Assembly: GCA_963210315.1 (NCBI GenBank)
Contig: OY723297.1
Coordinates: 1,984,001-2,048,000 of the forward strand
Length of the DNA stretch: 64,000 bases
DNA from: Rhynchopus euleeides
Taxonomy: Eukaryota; Euglenozoa; Diplonemea; Diplonemida; Diplonemidae
Direction of reading: 5' to 3'
This document shows, in pieces, positions 52,241 to 63,371 of this stretch; the stretch's first letter is position 1, and each line of letters starts with the position of its first letter. The translations under genes and the position numbers were made by a program. The notes under the pieces are model-generated. The model searched no databases. It saw nothing but the letters and a program-made list of their open reading frames with translations, and was not told the DNA's origin.

Positions 52241-52735
52241 ATGCCTCAGGACCCTCAGGATCCTCAGAACTGCCACCTATTTGCTCTCTCCGACGAAGCG
52301 TTCGAGAGGGAGAATGGGGAGAGGAAATTGCGGGCCAGGACAACATCTGCTCGTTTCCGGGAGAGGGACCTGATGGTGTTCGAGCTGGCAACCTATGCCC
52401 CCGCGCCAGTTTCGGCAACGACCCCGCAAGAATTTTCGTGTACCCTTTTGCAATACAATGTCATATCGTTGTGCGGGAAGTGCATGACAGCGGGTCCCGT
52501 ATGGATGAAAAACTTCGATTCGTTTCGGCACCGTCTCAGGACTCTCGGTAGCAGTCGGGTAACCCCTGTCGGCCCGATCGATTCGCTCGGCAAGTGTTCC
52601 GATGGCTGGTTACTGACTGGCGATGCTGCCTGCAACACGCGGTGGTCTCCGTATTTGCCTCTGCGACAAGCAGCCGCCGATCCACACCCAGGATGCGAAG
52701 GACGGCGTGTTAGGCAAGGCAGCACTGGCCTGTGA
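52241..52735 (+). CDS. Element B fragment of the A/C family protein
   Basis: The frame carries HLFALSDEAFERENGERK, then RERDLMVFE, then YNVISLCGKC and a FRHRLRTLG helix. These match the A protein (HPLALSDEELERGNG, AERDLLLFE, FGAIKLCCC, LQRRLESL) in order and spacing. A neighbouring frame, to 52910, adds ICLCDK and an acidic stretch (EDPEEEEEGEECEE), equivalent to the C protein tail. The HFRY and PEDA parts are missing, so this copy carries only the C-terminal third. Confidence 0.6.
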   Translation: MPQDPQDPQNCHLFALSDEAFERENGERKLRARTTSARFRERDLMVFELATYAPAPVSATTPQEFSCTLLQYNVISLCGKCMTAGPVWMKNFDSFRHRLRTLGSSRVTPVGPIDSLGKCSDGWLLTGDAACNTRWSPYLPLRQAAADPHPGCEGRRVRQGSTGL

Positions 52736-53208
52736 AGCCGACGACGACAACGAAGATCCCGAAGAAGAGGAAGAAGGAGAAGAATGTGAAGAAGCGGAAG
52801 AAGGCAGAAAGCTGCTGATCATGAAGTTTCGTCGCCGACCCCACCCTCCCCTCCCCCGCCACCCCCCTGCACTGCAGCATATTTTATTGGTAATTTTGGG
52901 CCAATTTTGACCATTTTCCCCTTGTGTCCAACATAATTCAAGCTTCGACTTCTTTCTCGACTCGGGGTATGGTTGAACCCTTTTGACCCATACTTTCCAC
53001 AACGGCCGGAGAGAGTCCGGAATATGCGAATTGTTCCCCCTGCTTGGCCACTCAACATGTTCCCCCCGGTTAAAATGGGTGAAAATGACCTGGTCATGAC
53101 CAGGTATGACATGGTCATGACCAGGTCATACCTGGTCAATGACCAGGTATGACCTGGTCAAGATTTGACCAGGTTTTGACCTGGTCAGGGTCTGACCAGG
53201 CCACCGTG

Positions 53209-53400
53209 TAGACAGCAGGACGGTGGGTCTGGGGGGCGGAGCCCCCCCAGCCGCCGGAGGCCACGGTAGCGAACACCTGTTCCTTGTGGGGTACAGATTC
53301 TGTGGTGAGTTGGGTGCGTCCTCCTGAGGGCGGTCTCTGGATTCCATGACCTGATGTGATCCCAAAGGGCTTGGTCGACAGGCATACGTCAGGGGGGGTT
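53209..53400. repeat. Hairpin repeat R, third copy
   Basis: GGGTCTGGGGGGCGGAGCCC, then CCGGAGGCCACGGTAG, then GATTCTGTGGTGAGTTGGG and GCGTCCTCCTGAGG, matching the two copies at 45066-45330. It abuts the right end of element B. Confidence 0.6.
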
Positions 53401-53588
53401 GTCCAGGTCTCATAATTCTTTCGCACAATTTTATTCTCTGGACGAGATCCAAAAAGTGTGGTTTGTGTCTGCATTGGCATCTTCCTGCAGAGGCGAGGTG
53501 TGGGTGTTTGGAGTGTGGGTCGCTGCGCACCTACCCACCTTATCCCTGCCCCATCCCGCCTCCCCCGCACCACAAATAGTGCAGGAAG

Positions 53589-54079
53589 AAAATCTTCCTG
53601 GGTGGCCGGGCTTTTTCTTTTTTTTTGATGATTTTTACCCCAAAATCTTCCCAGTGAAATCGCTGTGTCTGGGGGTTTCGCAATCCTGCTCGACGCAAGA
53701 CCAGGATTCGCGAAAACTGATGGTTAAGCCGCCTTGGGCACCTGAATGCTCTAAGCCACTTATCATAAGTCACGGTGTGTGCCTTCACTGTCTGTCTGCC
53801 CGTGCGTGCACACAAAGTGCGACCAGGGCAACTTCTGTTGATAGTGAGGGTCATTCATTCATAATTTGCGACGATATCTTGGCCAGCAAATTGAGTGCCT
53901 GAGCGTACATGTGTTCTACCGTACCATCACTTCCTTTTGGCGTTTGCATAACTTCTGCATTGTTACCACACACCTGAGGCGGCATGAAACTTCTTATCTT
54001 ATTATAGGTCACCAGTCAGCGAAGCCCACTCCCTCTCAACCCCGTGATTTTTCTTCGATTTTACTCCTCCACCCCACCC
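53589..54079. repeat. Repeat L, copy 1 (uninterrupted)
   Basis: 491 bp from AAAATCTTCCTGGG to CTCCACCCCACCC, nearly identical to copy 2 (55538-55676 plus 63372-63723). It holds the empty TTAAGCC site into which element K inserted in copy 2. It contains no gene. Confidence 0.85.
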
Positions 54080-55180
54080 AAATCCTCGAAGGTCGACGGG
54101 CGCACCCCCCTGCTGGCCCCCCTGCATGCAGCACACCCCATCCCCCCCTGGGAATGGAACCTGGTGCTGCCACGAGTACACATCCTGGCGACGCTGCCGG
54201 GGCTCACCGCCCCAAAGGCCGCCACCCCGAAAGACACCCTCCGGGACCTGGCAGAGCAGACCATCCAGGCCCTCCCGACATGCGCCTGGCATGTGTACAC
54301 CGACGGGTCAGTCTCCAACTCCACATCGCGGCAACAGCAGGGCGGCGCAGGAGCAGCGGTGTACAGCATGCCGGAGGGCCGCCTCAGGAAAAAGCTCGCC
54401 TGGCCGGCAGGACTCCGCTGCATCAGCTACCAGGCGGAGCTGGTGGCCATCAGAGAATCCCTCGCTCACCTATGCACCCTGGTATCCCCAGGCGAAACGA
54501 TCGCCATCCTCACAGACTCGCAGAGCGCACTGAACGCGCTGCTGAGCGGCCCGCAGCGAGCGAGAGGATCCACCGAATGGGACATCTGGAGGTGGTTGAA
54601 CGAGCTCGCCCAAACCCACGATGTCACCACCCACCTCCGCTACATCCCGTCACACGTTGGGGTAGCAGGGAACGAACTCGCTGACAAACAGGCGCAAATC
54701 GGTGCCTTCCGGCCGCAGATGGAACCGGTTAGCCTCGCGTCGGCTCGTGTCGTCCTCCGCCGACACATCTACAACGACGCAACGGTGCCCCGCACGGACA
54801 GCGTGTACGCGTACCGTTCGGGAATCGGGGAGACGCGACTGCAACGCCCCGACCTCCGCATGGAGGGACTCACCCGCTTAGGGGAAACCACCATCCGCCG
54901 ACTCCGGGCCGACCACCACCGCCTGGTCTACGACCATGACATCCCGGGCACGGCACAACCACCTTGCCAACCCTGCCTGAAGCATGCGCCGGGCCACCCC
55001 CCGCCTGGGGTCTCACTGAAGCACCTCTTCTTCGGCTGCCCCGCGACAGCGTCGGCCCGACACCACCTCACAGCCACAAACGTGCACAACCTGCTGTTGC
55101 ACAACTGCAAGGAGGCGCTGCGCTACCTGGCCGAGGCAGGGGTAACGGAGCACGGCGAGAAGGACTACCTGAACGCGTGA
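54080..55180 (+). CDS. LINE RNase H domain and zinc-knuckle tail
   Basis: The open frame continues past the LINE boundary upstream, but only from about 54090 is it LINE-like (PPWEWNLVLP). RNase H catalytic residues are all present: Asp in VYTDGSVSN, Glu in YQAELVAI, Asp in ILTDSQSAL and Asp in GVAGNELADKQA. The tail has CQPC, then H and C in KHLFFGCP, as in other I-clade LINEs. RNase H removes the RNA strand during target-primed reverse transcription. The frame is intact to TGA 55180 even though the element is truncated. Confidence 0.8.
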   Translation, partial: KSSKVDGRTPLLAPLHAAHPIPPWEWNLVLPRVHILATLPGLTAPKAATPKDTLRDLAEQTIQALPTCAWHVYTDGSVSNSTSRQQQGGAGAAVYSMPEGRLRKKLAWPAGLRCISYQAELVAIRESLAHLCTLVSPGETIAILTDSQSALNALLSGPQRARGSTEWDIWRWLNELAQTHDVTTHLRYIPSHVGVAGNELADKQAQIGAFRPQMEPVSLASARVVLRRHIYNDATVPRTDSVYAYRSGIGETRLQRPDLRMEGLTRLGETTIRRLRADHHRLVYDHDIPGTAQPPCQPCLKHAPGHPPPGVSLKHLFFGCPATASARHHLTATNVHNLLLHNCKEALRYLAEAGVTEHGEKDYLNA

Positions 55181-55537
55181 ACCAAATAACATCATCAGAG
55201 AACAAGGGCTTCGGCCCGACCTCCCAGCACCCCCCCCCCCCATCCCAGCCCCACGTCACTTTCCACAGGCCGCCAGGCGCGTCAGCGTCGGCGACCGCCC
55301 GCCCCCAGTCTGAGAGGCATCAGCCGAATCTCGGTGGAGGCGGGCACAAAACAAAAGGGAGAGTCGTCACTGTGCATATCAGCACGGTCCCGCCCTCTGT
55401 GCCAGACCAACACACCACCAAAGGAAAAGAGGAAGAGGCGACGTAAGGCAATGCCTCCGTGCGGCCAGGAGAACACGAAATAGCGACCCCCTCAACGGGG
55501 AATGCTACGAGCACGGCCAAAAATTGTTCAATTGTTC
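54080..55537 (+). mobile_element. 5'-truncated non-LTR retrotransposon (LINE), I/Ingi-like
   Basis: Only the 3' part of a LINE: the end of the linker after reverse transcriptase, an RNase H domain, a C-terminal Cys/His motif and about 360 bp of 3' untranslated DNA. No reverse transcriptase is present. RNase H downstream of RT is characteristic of the I-type clades (I, Ingi, Vingi). The fragment is placed exactly between two copies of repeat L. Confidence 0.75.
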
Positions 55538-55676
55538 AAAATCTTCCTGGGTGGCCGGGCTTTTTCTTTTTTTTTGATGATTTTTACCCCAAAATCTTCC
55601 CAGTGAAATCGCTGTGTCTGGGGGTTTCGCAATCCTGCTCGACGCAAGACCAGGATTCGCGAAAACTGATGGTTAA
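55538..55676. repeat. Repeat L, copy 2, left part
   Basis: Matches 53589-53727 of copy 1 and stops at TTAA where element K begins. Confidence 0.85.
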
Positions 55677-56083
55677 GGGGGGTGTCGATTTTTTCGGTTT
55701 TTTTCCGTTTTTTCCTTTTTTTCCGTTTTTTCCTTTTTTTTCGTTTTTTCCGCCTGTGGGCGCTGGCTGCGACTTGGTCAAAATTCGACGAAAAAAATCC
55801 GAAAAAAAAAGCCGGAAAACGAAAAAACGGAAAATCCCAAAATCGACACCCTGATTTTCCGTTTTTTTCCGTTTTTTTCCCAGCACCAGAAATAGGCAGG
55901 GTTGTCGTAAGACCGGCGTGCCAAGGGGGAGGTGCTCGCATTTTTTTTTTGGGGGGTCCAGAATGGGTCGTTTTTGGACATTTGAGCCCACTGCGAGCAG
56001 TGCCGGGTCCCGGAAACGCTGTTTCAAACGCTCAAAAGGGGAGGCGGTGGGCACCAGAACCCAGTAAATTTACCACAAATGGA

Positions 56084-59000
56084 CCCACCCACAAACGGGT
56101 TACCCCCTGCCTCTAGGGGTTCCCCCCACCCACAAATGGGTTACCCCCTACCTCTAGGGGTTCCCCCCACCCACAAACGGGTTCCCCCCTACCTCTAGGG
56201 GTTCCCCCCACCCACAAATGGGTTACCCCCTGCCTCTAGGGGTTCCCCCCACCCACAAACGGGTTACCCCCTACCTCTAGGGGTTCCCCCCACCCACAAA
56301 TGGGTTACCCCCTGCCTCTAGGGGTTCCCCCCACTCACAAATGGGTTACCCCCTACCTCTAGGGGTTCCCCCCACCCACAAATGGGTTACCCCCTACCTC
56401 TAGGGGTTCCCCCCACCCACAAATGGGTTACCCCCTGCCTCTAGGGGTTCCCCCCACTCACAAATGGGTTACCCCCTACCTCTAGGGGTTCCCCCCACCC
56501 ACAAATGGGTTACCCCCTACCTCTAGGGGTTCCCCCCACCCACAAATGGGTTACCCCCTGCCTCTAGGGGTTCCCCCCACTCACAAATGGGTTACCCCCT
56601 ACCTCTAGGGGTTCCCCCCACCCACAAATGGGTTACCCCCTACCTCTAGGGGTTCCCCCCACCCACAAATGGGTTACCCCCTGCCTCTAGGGGTTCCCCC
56701 CACTCACAAATGGGTTACCCCCTGCCTCTAGGGGTTCCCCCCACCCACAAACGGGTTCCCCCCTACCTCTAGGGGTTCCCCCCACCCACAAATGGGTTAC
56801 CCCCTACCTCTAGGGGTTCCCCCCACCCACAAATGGGTTACCCCCTGCCTCTAGGGGTTCCCCCCACCCACAAACGGGTTCCCCCCTACCTCTAGGGGTT
56901 CCCCCCACCCACAAACGGGTTACCCCCTACCTCTAGGGGTTCCCCCCACCCACAAATGGGTTACCCCCTACCTCTAGGGGTTCCCCCCACCCACAAATGG
57001 GTTACCCCCTGCCTCTAGGGGTTCCCCCCACTCACAAATGGGTTACCCCCTGCCTCTAGGGGTTCCCCCCACCCACAAATGGGTTACCCCCTGCCTCTAG
57101 GGGTTCCCCCCACTCACAAATGGGTTACCCCCTACCTCTAGGGGTTCCCCCCACCCACAAATGGGTTACCCCCTACCTCTAGGGGTTCCCCCCACCCACA
57201 AATGGGTTACCCCCTGCCTCTAGGGGTTCCCCCCACTCACAAATGGGTTACCCCCTACCTCTAGGGGTTCCCCCCACCCACAAATGGGTTACCCCCTACC
57301 TCTAGGGGTTCCCCCCACCCACAAATGGGTTACCCCCTGCCTCTAGGGGTTCCCCCCACTCACAAATGGGTTACCCCCTGCCTCTAGGGGTTCCCCCCAC
57401 CCACAAACGGGTTACCCCCTACCTCTAGGGGTTCCCCCCACCCACAAATGGGTTACCCCCTGCCTCTAGGGGTTCCCCCCACTCACAAATGGGTTACCCC
57501 CTACCTCTAGGGGTTCCCCCCACCCACAAATGGGTTACCCCCTACCTCTAGGGGTTCCCCCCACCCACAAATGGGTTACCCCCTGCCTCTAGGGGTTCCC
57601 CCCACTCACAAATGGGTTACCCCCTGCCTCTAGGGGTTCCCCCCACCCACAAACGGGTTCCCCCCTACCTCTAGGGGTTCCCCCCACCCACAAATGGGTT
57701 ACCCCCTACCTCTAGGGGTTCCCCCCACCCACAAATGGGTTACCCCCTGCCTCTAGGGGTTCCCCCCACCCACAAACGGGTTCCCCCCTACCTCTAGGGG
57801 TTCCCCCCACCCACAAACGGGTTACCCCCTACCTCTAGGGGTTCCCCCCACCCACAAATGGGTTACCCCCTACCTCTAGGGGTTCCCCCCACCCACAAAT
57901 GGGTTACCCCCTGCCTCTAGGGGTTCCCCCCACTCACAAATGGGTTACCCCCTGCCTCTAGGGGTTCCCCCCACCCACAAATGGGTTACCCCCTGCCTCT
58001 AGGGGTTCCCCCCACTCACAAATGGGTTACCCCCTACCTCTAGGGGTTCCCCCCACCCACAAATGGGTTACCCCCTACCTCTAGGGGTTCCCCCCACCCA
58101 CAAATGGGTTACCCCCTGCCTCTAGGGGTTCCCCCCACTCACAAATGGGTTACCCCCTACCTCTAGGGGTTCCCCCCACCCACAAATGGGTTACCCCCTA
58201 CCTCTAGGGGTTCCCCCCACCCACAAATGGGTTACCCCCTGCCTCTAGGGGTTCCCCCCACTCACAAATGGGTTACCCCCTGCCTCTAGGGGTTCCCCCC
58301 ACCCACAAATGGGTTACCCCCTGCCTCTAGGGGTTCCCCCCACTCACAAATGGGTTACCCCCTACCTCTAGGGGTTCCCCCCACCCACAAATGGGTTACC
58401 CCCTACCTCTAGGGGTTCCCCCCACCCACAAATGGGTTACCCCCTGCCTCTAGGGGTTCCCCCCACTCACAAATGGGTTACCCCCTACCTCTAGGGGTTC
58501 CCCCCACCCACAAATGGGTTACCCCCTACCTCTAGGGGTTCCCCCCACCCACAAATGGGTTACCCCCTGCCTCTAGGGGTTCCCCCCACTCACAAATGGG
58601 TTACCCCCTGCCTCTAGGGGTTCCCCCCACCCACAAACGGGTTACCCCCTACCTCTAGGGGTTCCCCCCACCCACAAATGGGTTACCCCCTGCCTCTAGG
58701 GGTTCCCCCCACTCACAAATGGGTTACCCCCTACCTCTAGGGGTTCCCCCCACCCACAAATGGGTTACCCCCTACCTCTAGGGGTTCCCCCCACCCACAA
58801 ATGGGTTACCCCCTGCCTCTAGGGGTTCCCCCCACTCACAAATGGGTTACCCCCTGCCTCTAGGGGTTCCCCCCACCCACAAACGGGTTCCCCCCTACCT
58901 CTAGGGGTTCCCCCCACCCACAAATGGGTTACCCCCTACCTCTAGGGGTTCCCCCCACCCACAAATGGGTTACCCCCTACCTCTAGGGGTTCCCCCCACC

Positions 59001-59985
59001 CACAAACGGGTTCCCCCCTACCTCTAGGGGTTCCCCCCACCCACAAACGGGTTCCCCCCTACCTCTAGGGGTTCCCCCCACCCACAAATGGGTTACCCCC
59101 TACCTCTAGGGGTTCCCCCCACCCACAAATGGGTTACCCCCTGCCTCTAGGGGTTCCCCCCACCCACAAACGGGTTCCCCCCTACCTCTAGGGGTTCCCC
59201 CCACCCACAAATGGGTTACCCCCTACCTCTAGGGGTTCCCCCCACCCACAAATGGGTTACCCCCTACCTCTAGGGGTTCCCCCCACCCACAAATGGGTTA
59301 CCCCCTGCCTCTAGGGGTTCCCCCCACCCACAAACGGGTTACCCCCTACCTCTAGGGGTTCCCCCCACCCACAAATGGGTTACCCCCTACCTCTAGGGGT
59401 TCCCCCCACCCACAAATGGGTTACCCCCTACCTCTAGGGGTTCCCCCCACCCACAAATGGGTTACCCCCTGCCTCTAGGGGTTCCCCCCACTCACAAATG
59501 GGTTACCCCCTGCCTCTAGGGGTTCCCCCCACCCACAAACGGGTTACCCCCTACCTCTAGGGGTTCCCCCCACCCACAAATGGGTTACCCCCTACCTCTA
59601 GGGGTTCCCCCCACCCACAAACGGGTTACCCCCTACCTCTAGAGGTTCCCCCCAGCCACTAATGGGTTACCCCCTGCCTCTAGGGGTTCCCCCCACTCAC
59701 AAATGGGTTCCCCCCTACCTCTAGGGGTTCCCCCCAGCCACTCATGGGTTACCCCCTACCTCTAGAGGTTCCCCCCAGCCACTAATGGGTTGCCCCCTAC
59801 CTCTAGAGGTTCCCCCCAGCCACTAATGGGTTGCCACCTACCTCTAGAGGTTCCCCCCAGCCACTCATGGGTTGCCCCCTACCTCTAGAGGTTCCCCCCA
59901 GCCACTAATGGGTTGCCACCTACCTCTAGAGGTTCCCCCCAGCCACTAATGGGTTGCCCCCTACCTCTAGAGGTTCCCCCCAGCC
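56084..59985. repeat. 41-bp minisatellite, about 95 units
   Basis: The unit is 41 bp. It contains two small inverted repeats, ACCCACAAATGGGT and ACCCC(8 bases)AGGGGT. Variants CAAATGGGTTACCCCC and CAAACGGGTTCCCCCC recur in ordered patterns: a 3-unit (123-bp) pattern and a 22-unit block of 902 bp seen twice (for example around 56749 and 57651). The right edge (about 59640-59985) has diverged units with GCCACTAATGGGTTG and TAGAGGTT, as expected at array borders. No open frame. Confidence 0.92.
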
Positions 59986-60479
59986 ACCCCCCCCCCCCCC
60001 CATGACTTCATCCCCACCACGGACTAGTCGCCCGGACGACTAGTCGGGACGACGGGTGAAATGACGACGGGTGAAACGACGGGTGGCACCCGTCGACTCG
60101 ACGGGTGGACCTGTCGAGTCGACGGGTGCCACCCGTCGGCACGACGGGTGAACCTGCTGAAACGACGGGTGTTCCAGCCATTTCCTGTTGATATGGGCCA
60201 ATTTCCATTGAAAACTAGGGGAGTACCTTGCATGGCATCAGGTTATTTTTCACGCCGAGCTATCTTCCCTGCACAGACCCACCCCCCATTACTTTCCATT
60301 TACAATTCCTAGTTGGTGAAGGGGCTGCCCACCGGTGGACCACCAGGAGGGGGGTGAGCCATCCAGGTGGGCAGGGGGCCTGGTAAAACAACTCCCTCCC
60401 ACGACGTCACTCCGCTCTCGAGGACAAACAAAATCACCTACGTACCTGAACTGCCAAACACCCCCCCCCCCCCCCTCAC

Positions 60480-62016
60480 TTACGGGTGCGCGGATCTCAT
60501 GTGCTCGTCGCGCTTTACAGTGGTTTTAAAGAGCTCGAAACAAACACAGCAACGCTTTTGTGTCAGCACGCGCGAATGGTGACTGAGGTAGTGCTGGCTC
60601 AGTCCCTTCGATTTTGCCCGTTTGCCGCACTCCTGGCATGTGACAGTGCAGGTCTGACACGGCGCGTTGTTTTGTGGCCGATGTGCAGCATCATAATGCG
60701 CAAACAGTGCTTCTCTCGTGTGGACAACTTTGGAGCACACAATGCAGATATGCTGCTGCACAGGCACTGTACCGGATGGTGTTGGTTCTGGCACTTCTGG
60801 CACATCCTCGCTGTTGCCCCAGGATTTGGACTTGCAGATGCATGCGAGCAGCGTTGCCTTTGGAGTGGTGTTTTCCGGGTCGCCCAGAAATTGTTGGCCC
60901 CATCGCCCCCTTTTTGTGACGTGAGATCCAAGGCTGAGGGACTCGAGTCTCCGCTGCAGTGCTGCCGTTGCTCCCTTCCAACAAGCGTTCCTCGCAGTGA
61001 CACAGCAGCAAAGCTTTATCGCGCCGAACTTCAGGAGGGTCGGGGTGCTCGGTTGGTCCAGCAGGCCGCACCCCTTGCCTTTGGTCCTCTGCATTTCGAA
61101 GAGCAGCAGGTCCCGTTCGGCGGTCTGCTGCGATGTCACCCTCAGGGCATGGCGTTTGGGGACGCCATTCCCGCTCTCCAGTTCCTCGTCACTCAGGGCG
61201 AGGGGGTGTGCATCTTCTGGATCAAACCAGTGGCTCATCGAATGGATATATGTAACACCACGCCCCTCGGATGTTCTCCCAGGTGACACCCACTCCAGGA
61301 CAAACACAAGGATGTGCATTGCGATGAGCGAGAAGATGAACTCTTTCGCGCACTTTCCCTCCTGGCGGTACTTGATGGGGATGTCGTTGTAGCGGAAATG
61401 CACAAGCATTTCCATTGCAATACAGAGTAGATGCTGCACCCCCTTCGTCTTGGTAATGGTGAGTAAGCGACTCAGAACATCTCTGGCCTGGTTTCCCGTC
61501 ATGTTGGAACACGTTGAGCTGCCAAGGACAGCCTTCTGCACGGCAGGTCCATCAGGCAAGATCTCTGCGAGTATTGCGATGAACCCGTTTATGTCGTGCA
61601 GGGGGGGGTGACCCCTGCGTACAGGCTCTCAAACCCAGCTTCATGAAGTTCCTGGATGCTAGCCCTGTGGCAGGCGTGGAGCTGTTTCAACCAGTCATTT
61701 CGTGGTGTGGTACAAAACGCGCTCCTGTGCGAAGATGACCCCATCTTACTAAATGCCGACCACAGCTCAAGATGGTCCCCTGCTACCCTAAGCAGGCGAG
61801 CCGAAACATCACGTTCGCCTTTTCGAAAACCCCTCTCTGCACTCTTGCGATTTGCTTCAGGAAGTTGAACGTGAACCACGTTCTGTACTCATCCTTCTGC
61901 TTATCGGCAACTGTCACCAACCGTGTTGCGAAGGCACCGTCGAAAATGCCTACGGCCAGCCTGCTCTGCTGGGTCTTCTGTGCCTGTTTCTTCTCCGCCT
62001 CGTACAGCTTCACCAT
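60480..62016 (-). CDS. Element A protein, middle and C-terminal parts, copy 2
   Basis: Matches 1952-3488 with only a few amino-acid differences (for example Tyr-His to Tyr-Arg after the HFRYxDIP motif, and Arg to Ser in the LSDEELE block). The same frame overlap ATGGTGA and the same eight-base C tract between the middle and C-terminal frames are kept. Three C2H2 fingers are intact at the C-terminus. Retention in both copies means these features predate the split of the copies. Confidence 0.65.
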
Positions 62017-62411
62017 AGCTGCAGTGCCGCGGGGCAGGCGTCGGCCATCTCCTTGAGCCCTGTCGGGTGGTCCTTCCCGTTGCTCTTCCGGAGGCCCAAC
62101 CCGACAAACTCGATGTCTGACCCGCTATTGACACGGGCAGCGTACATCGTGCGACCATCCTTCGCGGTCGACTTGCTGATCACCCCACCCCCCACCTTCT
62201 CATACTTTTTGTACAGGGCAAGACTGATGATGGGATCAGTCGACTTGATGGTAGTATCCGTCAGCTTGCCGAGAAGCTGCTTCAGGGCCATGTGGCTCAA
62301 CCCATCAGCATCACGCTCGACAACATACGTGTTGATCCAAGCACGTACAAACACCGTCATGTCCACAGCGCTGGCGAGGGCCTGCGCTGCAGTACGCTTT
62401 GCCGCTGGCAT
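62010..62411 (-). CDS. Element A N-terminal domain ORF, copy 2
   Basis: 133 codons with two substitutions against copy 1 (Thr to Ala in SHMTLKQ, Ala to Thr in GKLAD). It begins MPAAKRTAAQ and ends in a stop overlapping the next start. Confidence 0.6.
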   Translation of the reverse strand: MPAAKRTAAQALASAVDMTVFVRAWINTYVVERDADGLSHMALKQLLGKLTDTTIKSTDPIISLALYKKYEKVGGGVISKSTAKDGRTMYAARVNSGSDIEFVGLGLRKSNGKDHPTGLKEMADACPAALQLW

Positions 62412-63371
62412 TGATTGGTGTGGCTCGTCTGGGTGGCCTGGGTGGTGATGATGGTATCTTGGGGTATCTTGGCCTGGGTGATGATGAGGGTACGGTATCT
62501 TGGAGACTGCCTTGTGGGTTGTGCAAGGGTTGGGGGCTGGGGCGAAAATTTGCCTGGCAGAAAAGTGATCAGCTTCATGAAGTAGGTTGCTCCGTCAAAC
62601 TGACACAGTTTGTCAGAGTCAAGATCCCTCGAACAATGAAAATCCACGAGAACAGCCGTCGCACATGCACTTGAGGCCCATCACCAACTAGGAATTGTAA
62701 ATGGAAAGTAATGGGGGGTGGGTCTGTGCAGGGAAGATAGCTCGGCGTGAAAAATAACCTGATGCCATGCAAGGTACTCCCCTAGTTTTCAATGGAAATT
62801 GGCCCATATCAACAGGAAATGGCTGGAACACCCGTCGTTTCAGCAGGTTCACCCGTCGTGCCGACGGGTGGCACCCGTCGACTCGACGGGTCCACCCGTC
62901 GAGTCGACGGGTGCCGCCTGTCGAGTTTTCACCCGTCGTCCCGACTAGTCGACCCCACCCGTCACTGCCCGACTAGTCCGTGGTGCCGTCCCCACCCAAA
63001 GCTCAAGCTTCCTGGACACGCTCGTTTGAGCAATCTGGAATCTGTAGAAGGCTCGCCGTGTAGGCGGCCTTGGCTATTTTGCCGGCTTGCTGGTCTGCGG
63101 CCCAGGATGCGCCTGCAGCGCCGTGTTGTCCCAAGTTCTTGAGGCACCAAGCTTGAGGATTCTCTGGCAGATATGTTCACGATGTCATTCACGTCTCAAC
63201 GGGTTCTTCGGGTGTCCCATTCAAAAAAACACCCGAAAAATATGACGACTTTGCTAAACTGGACCCAACTCCCCATACTCTTTTTTTTGCCATTTTTCAG
63301 CATTTTCCCCCGATTTTTCGGTTTTTTTTTTGAAAAAATTTATTTTTTGTCCAGAATCGACACCCCCCTAA

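Larger units (their letters stand above)
50846..53208. mobile_element. Element B, copy 2: complete CACGGTGG-ended TIR transposon
   Basis: 2.36 kb with CACGGTGGCCTGGTCAG at 50846 and its complement ending at 53208. TIRs of about 300 bp contain ACCTGGTCATGACCAGGT and half-sites, then a unique inner part. Only TA flanks both sides; no 5-bp duplication is visible. The interior holds a fragmentary A/C-family protein, a separate 198-codon frame, and a 109-bp TIR insert. The copy at the window start is nearly identical. Confidence 0.88.
60015..62985. mobile_element. Element A, copy 2: complete
   Basis: 2.97 kb, same ends (CACCACGGACTAGTCG) and orientation as copy 1. TIRs are 60015 to about 60318 and 62684-62985. 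It has the full set of subterminal CGACGGGTG repeats. Flanks (CATCCC on the left, CCGTCC on the right) show no target duplication, so the ends may have been rearranged or the copy moved with element K. Confidence 0.9.
55677..63368. mobile_element. Element K: 7.7-kb composite insertion with TAA duplication
   Basis: It starts GGGGGGTGTCGATT at 55677 and ends with the complement at 63368. TAA flanks both sides (55674-55676 and 63369-63371), and repeat L copy 1 shows the uninterrupted site. A 3-bp TAA/TTA duplication is typical of PIF/Harbinger-type DNA transposons. Only the 14-bp end is clearly inverted. A shorter inverted unit (55677-55852) with the same end lies at the left. The contents are T-run DNA, the 41-bp minisatellite, and element A copy 2; no transposase of its own is seen. 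Confidence 0.75.

Noticed and set aside
56084-59985. CRISPR array
   Set aside because: The 41-bp units are contiguous with no unique spacers, and the genome is eukaryotic.
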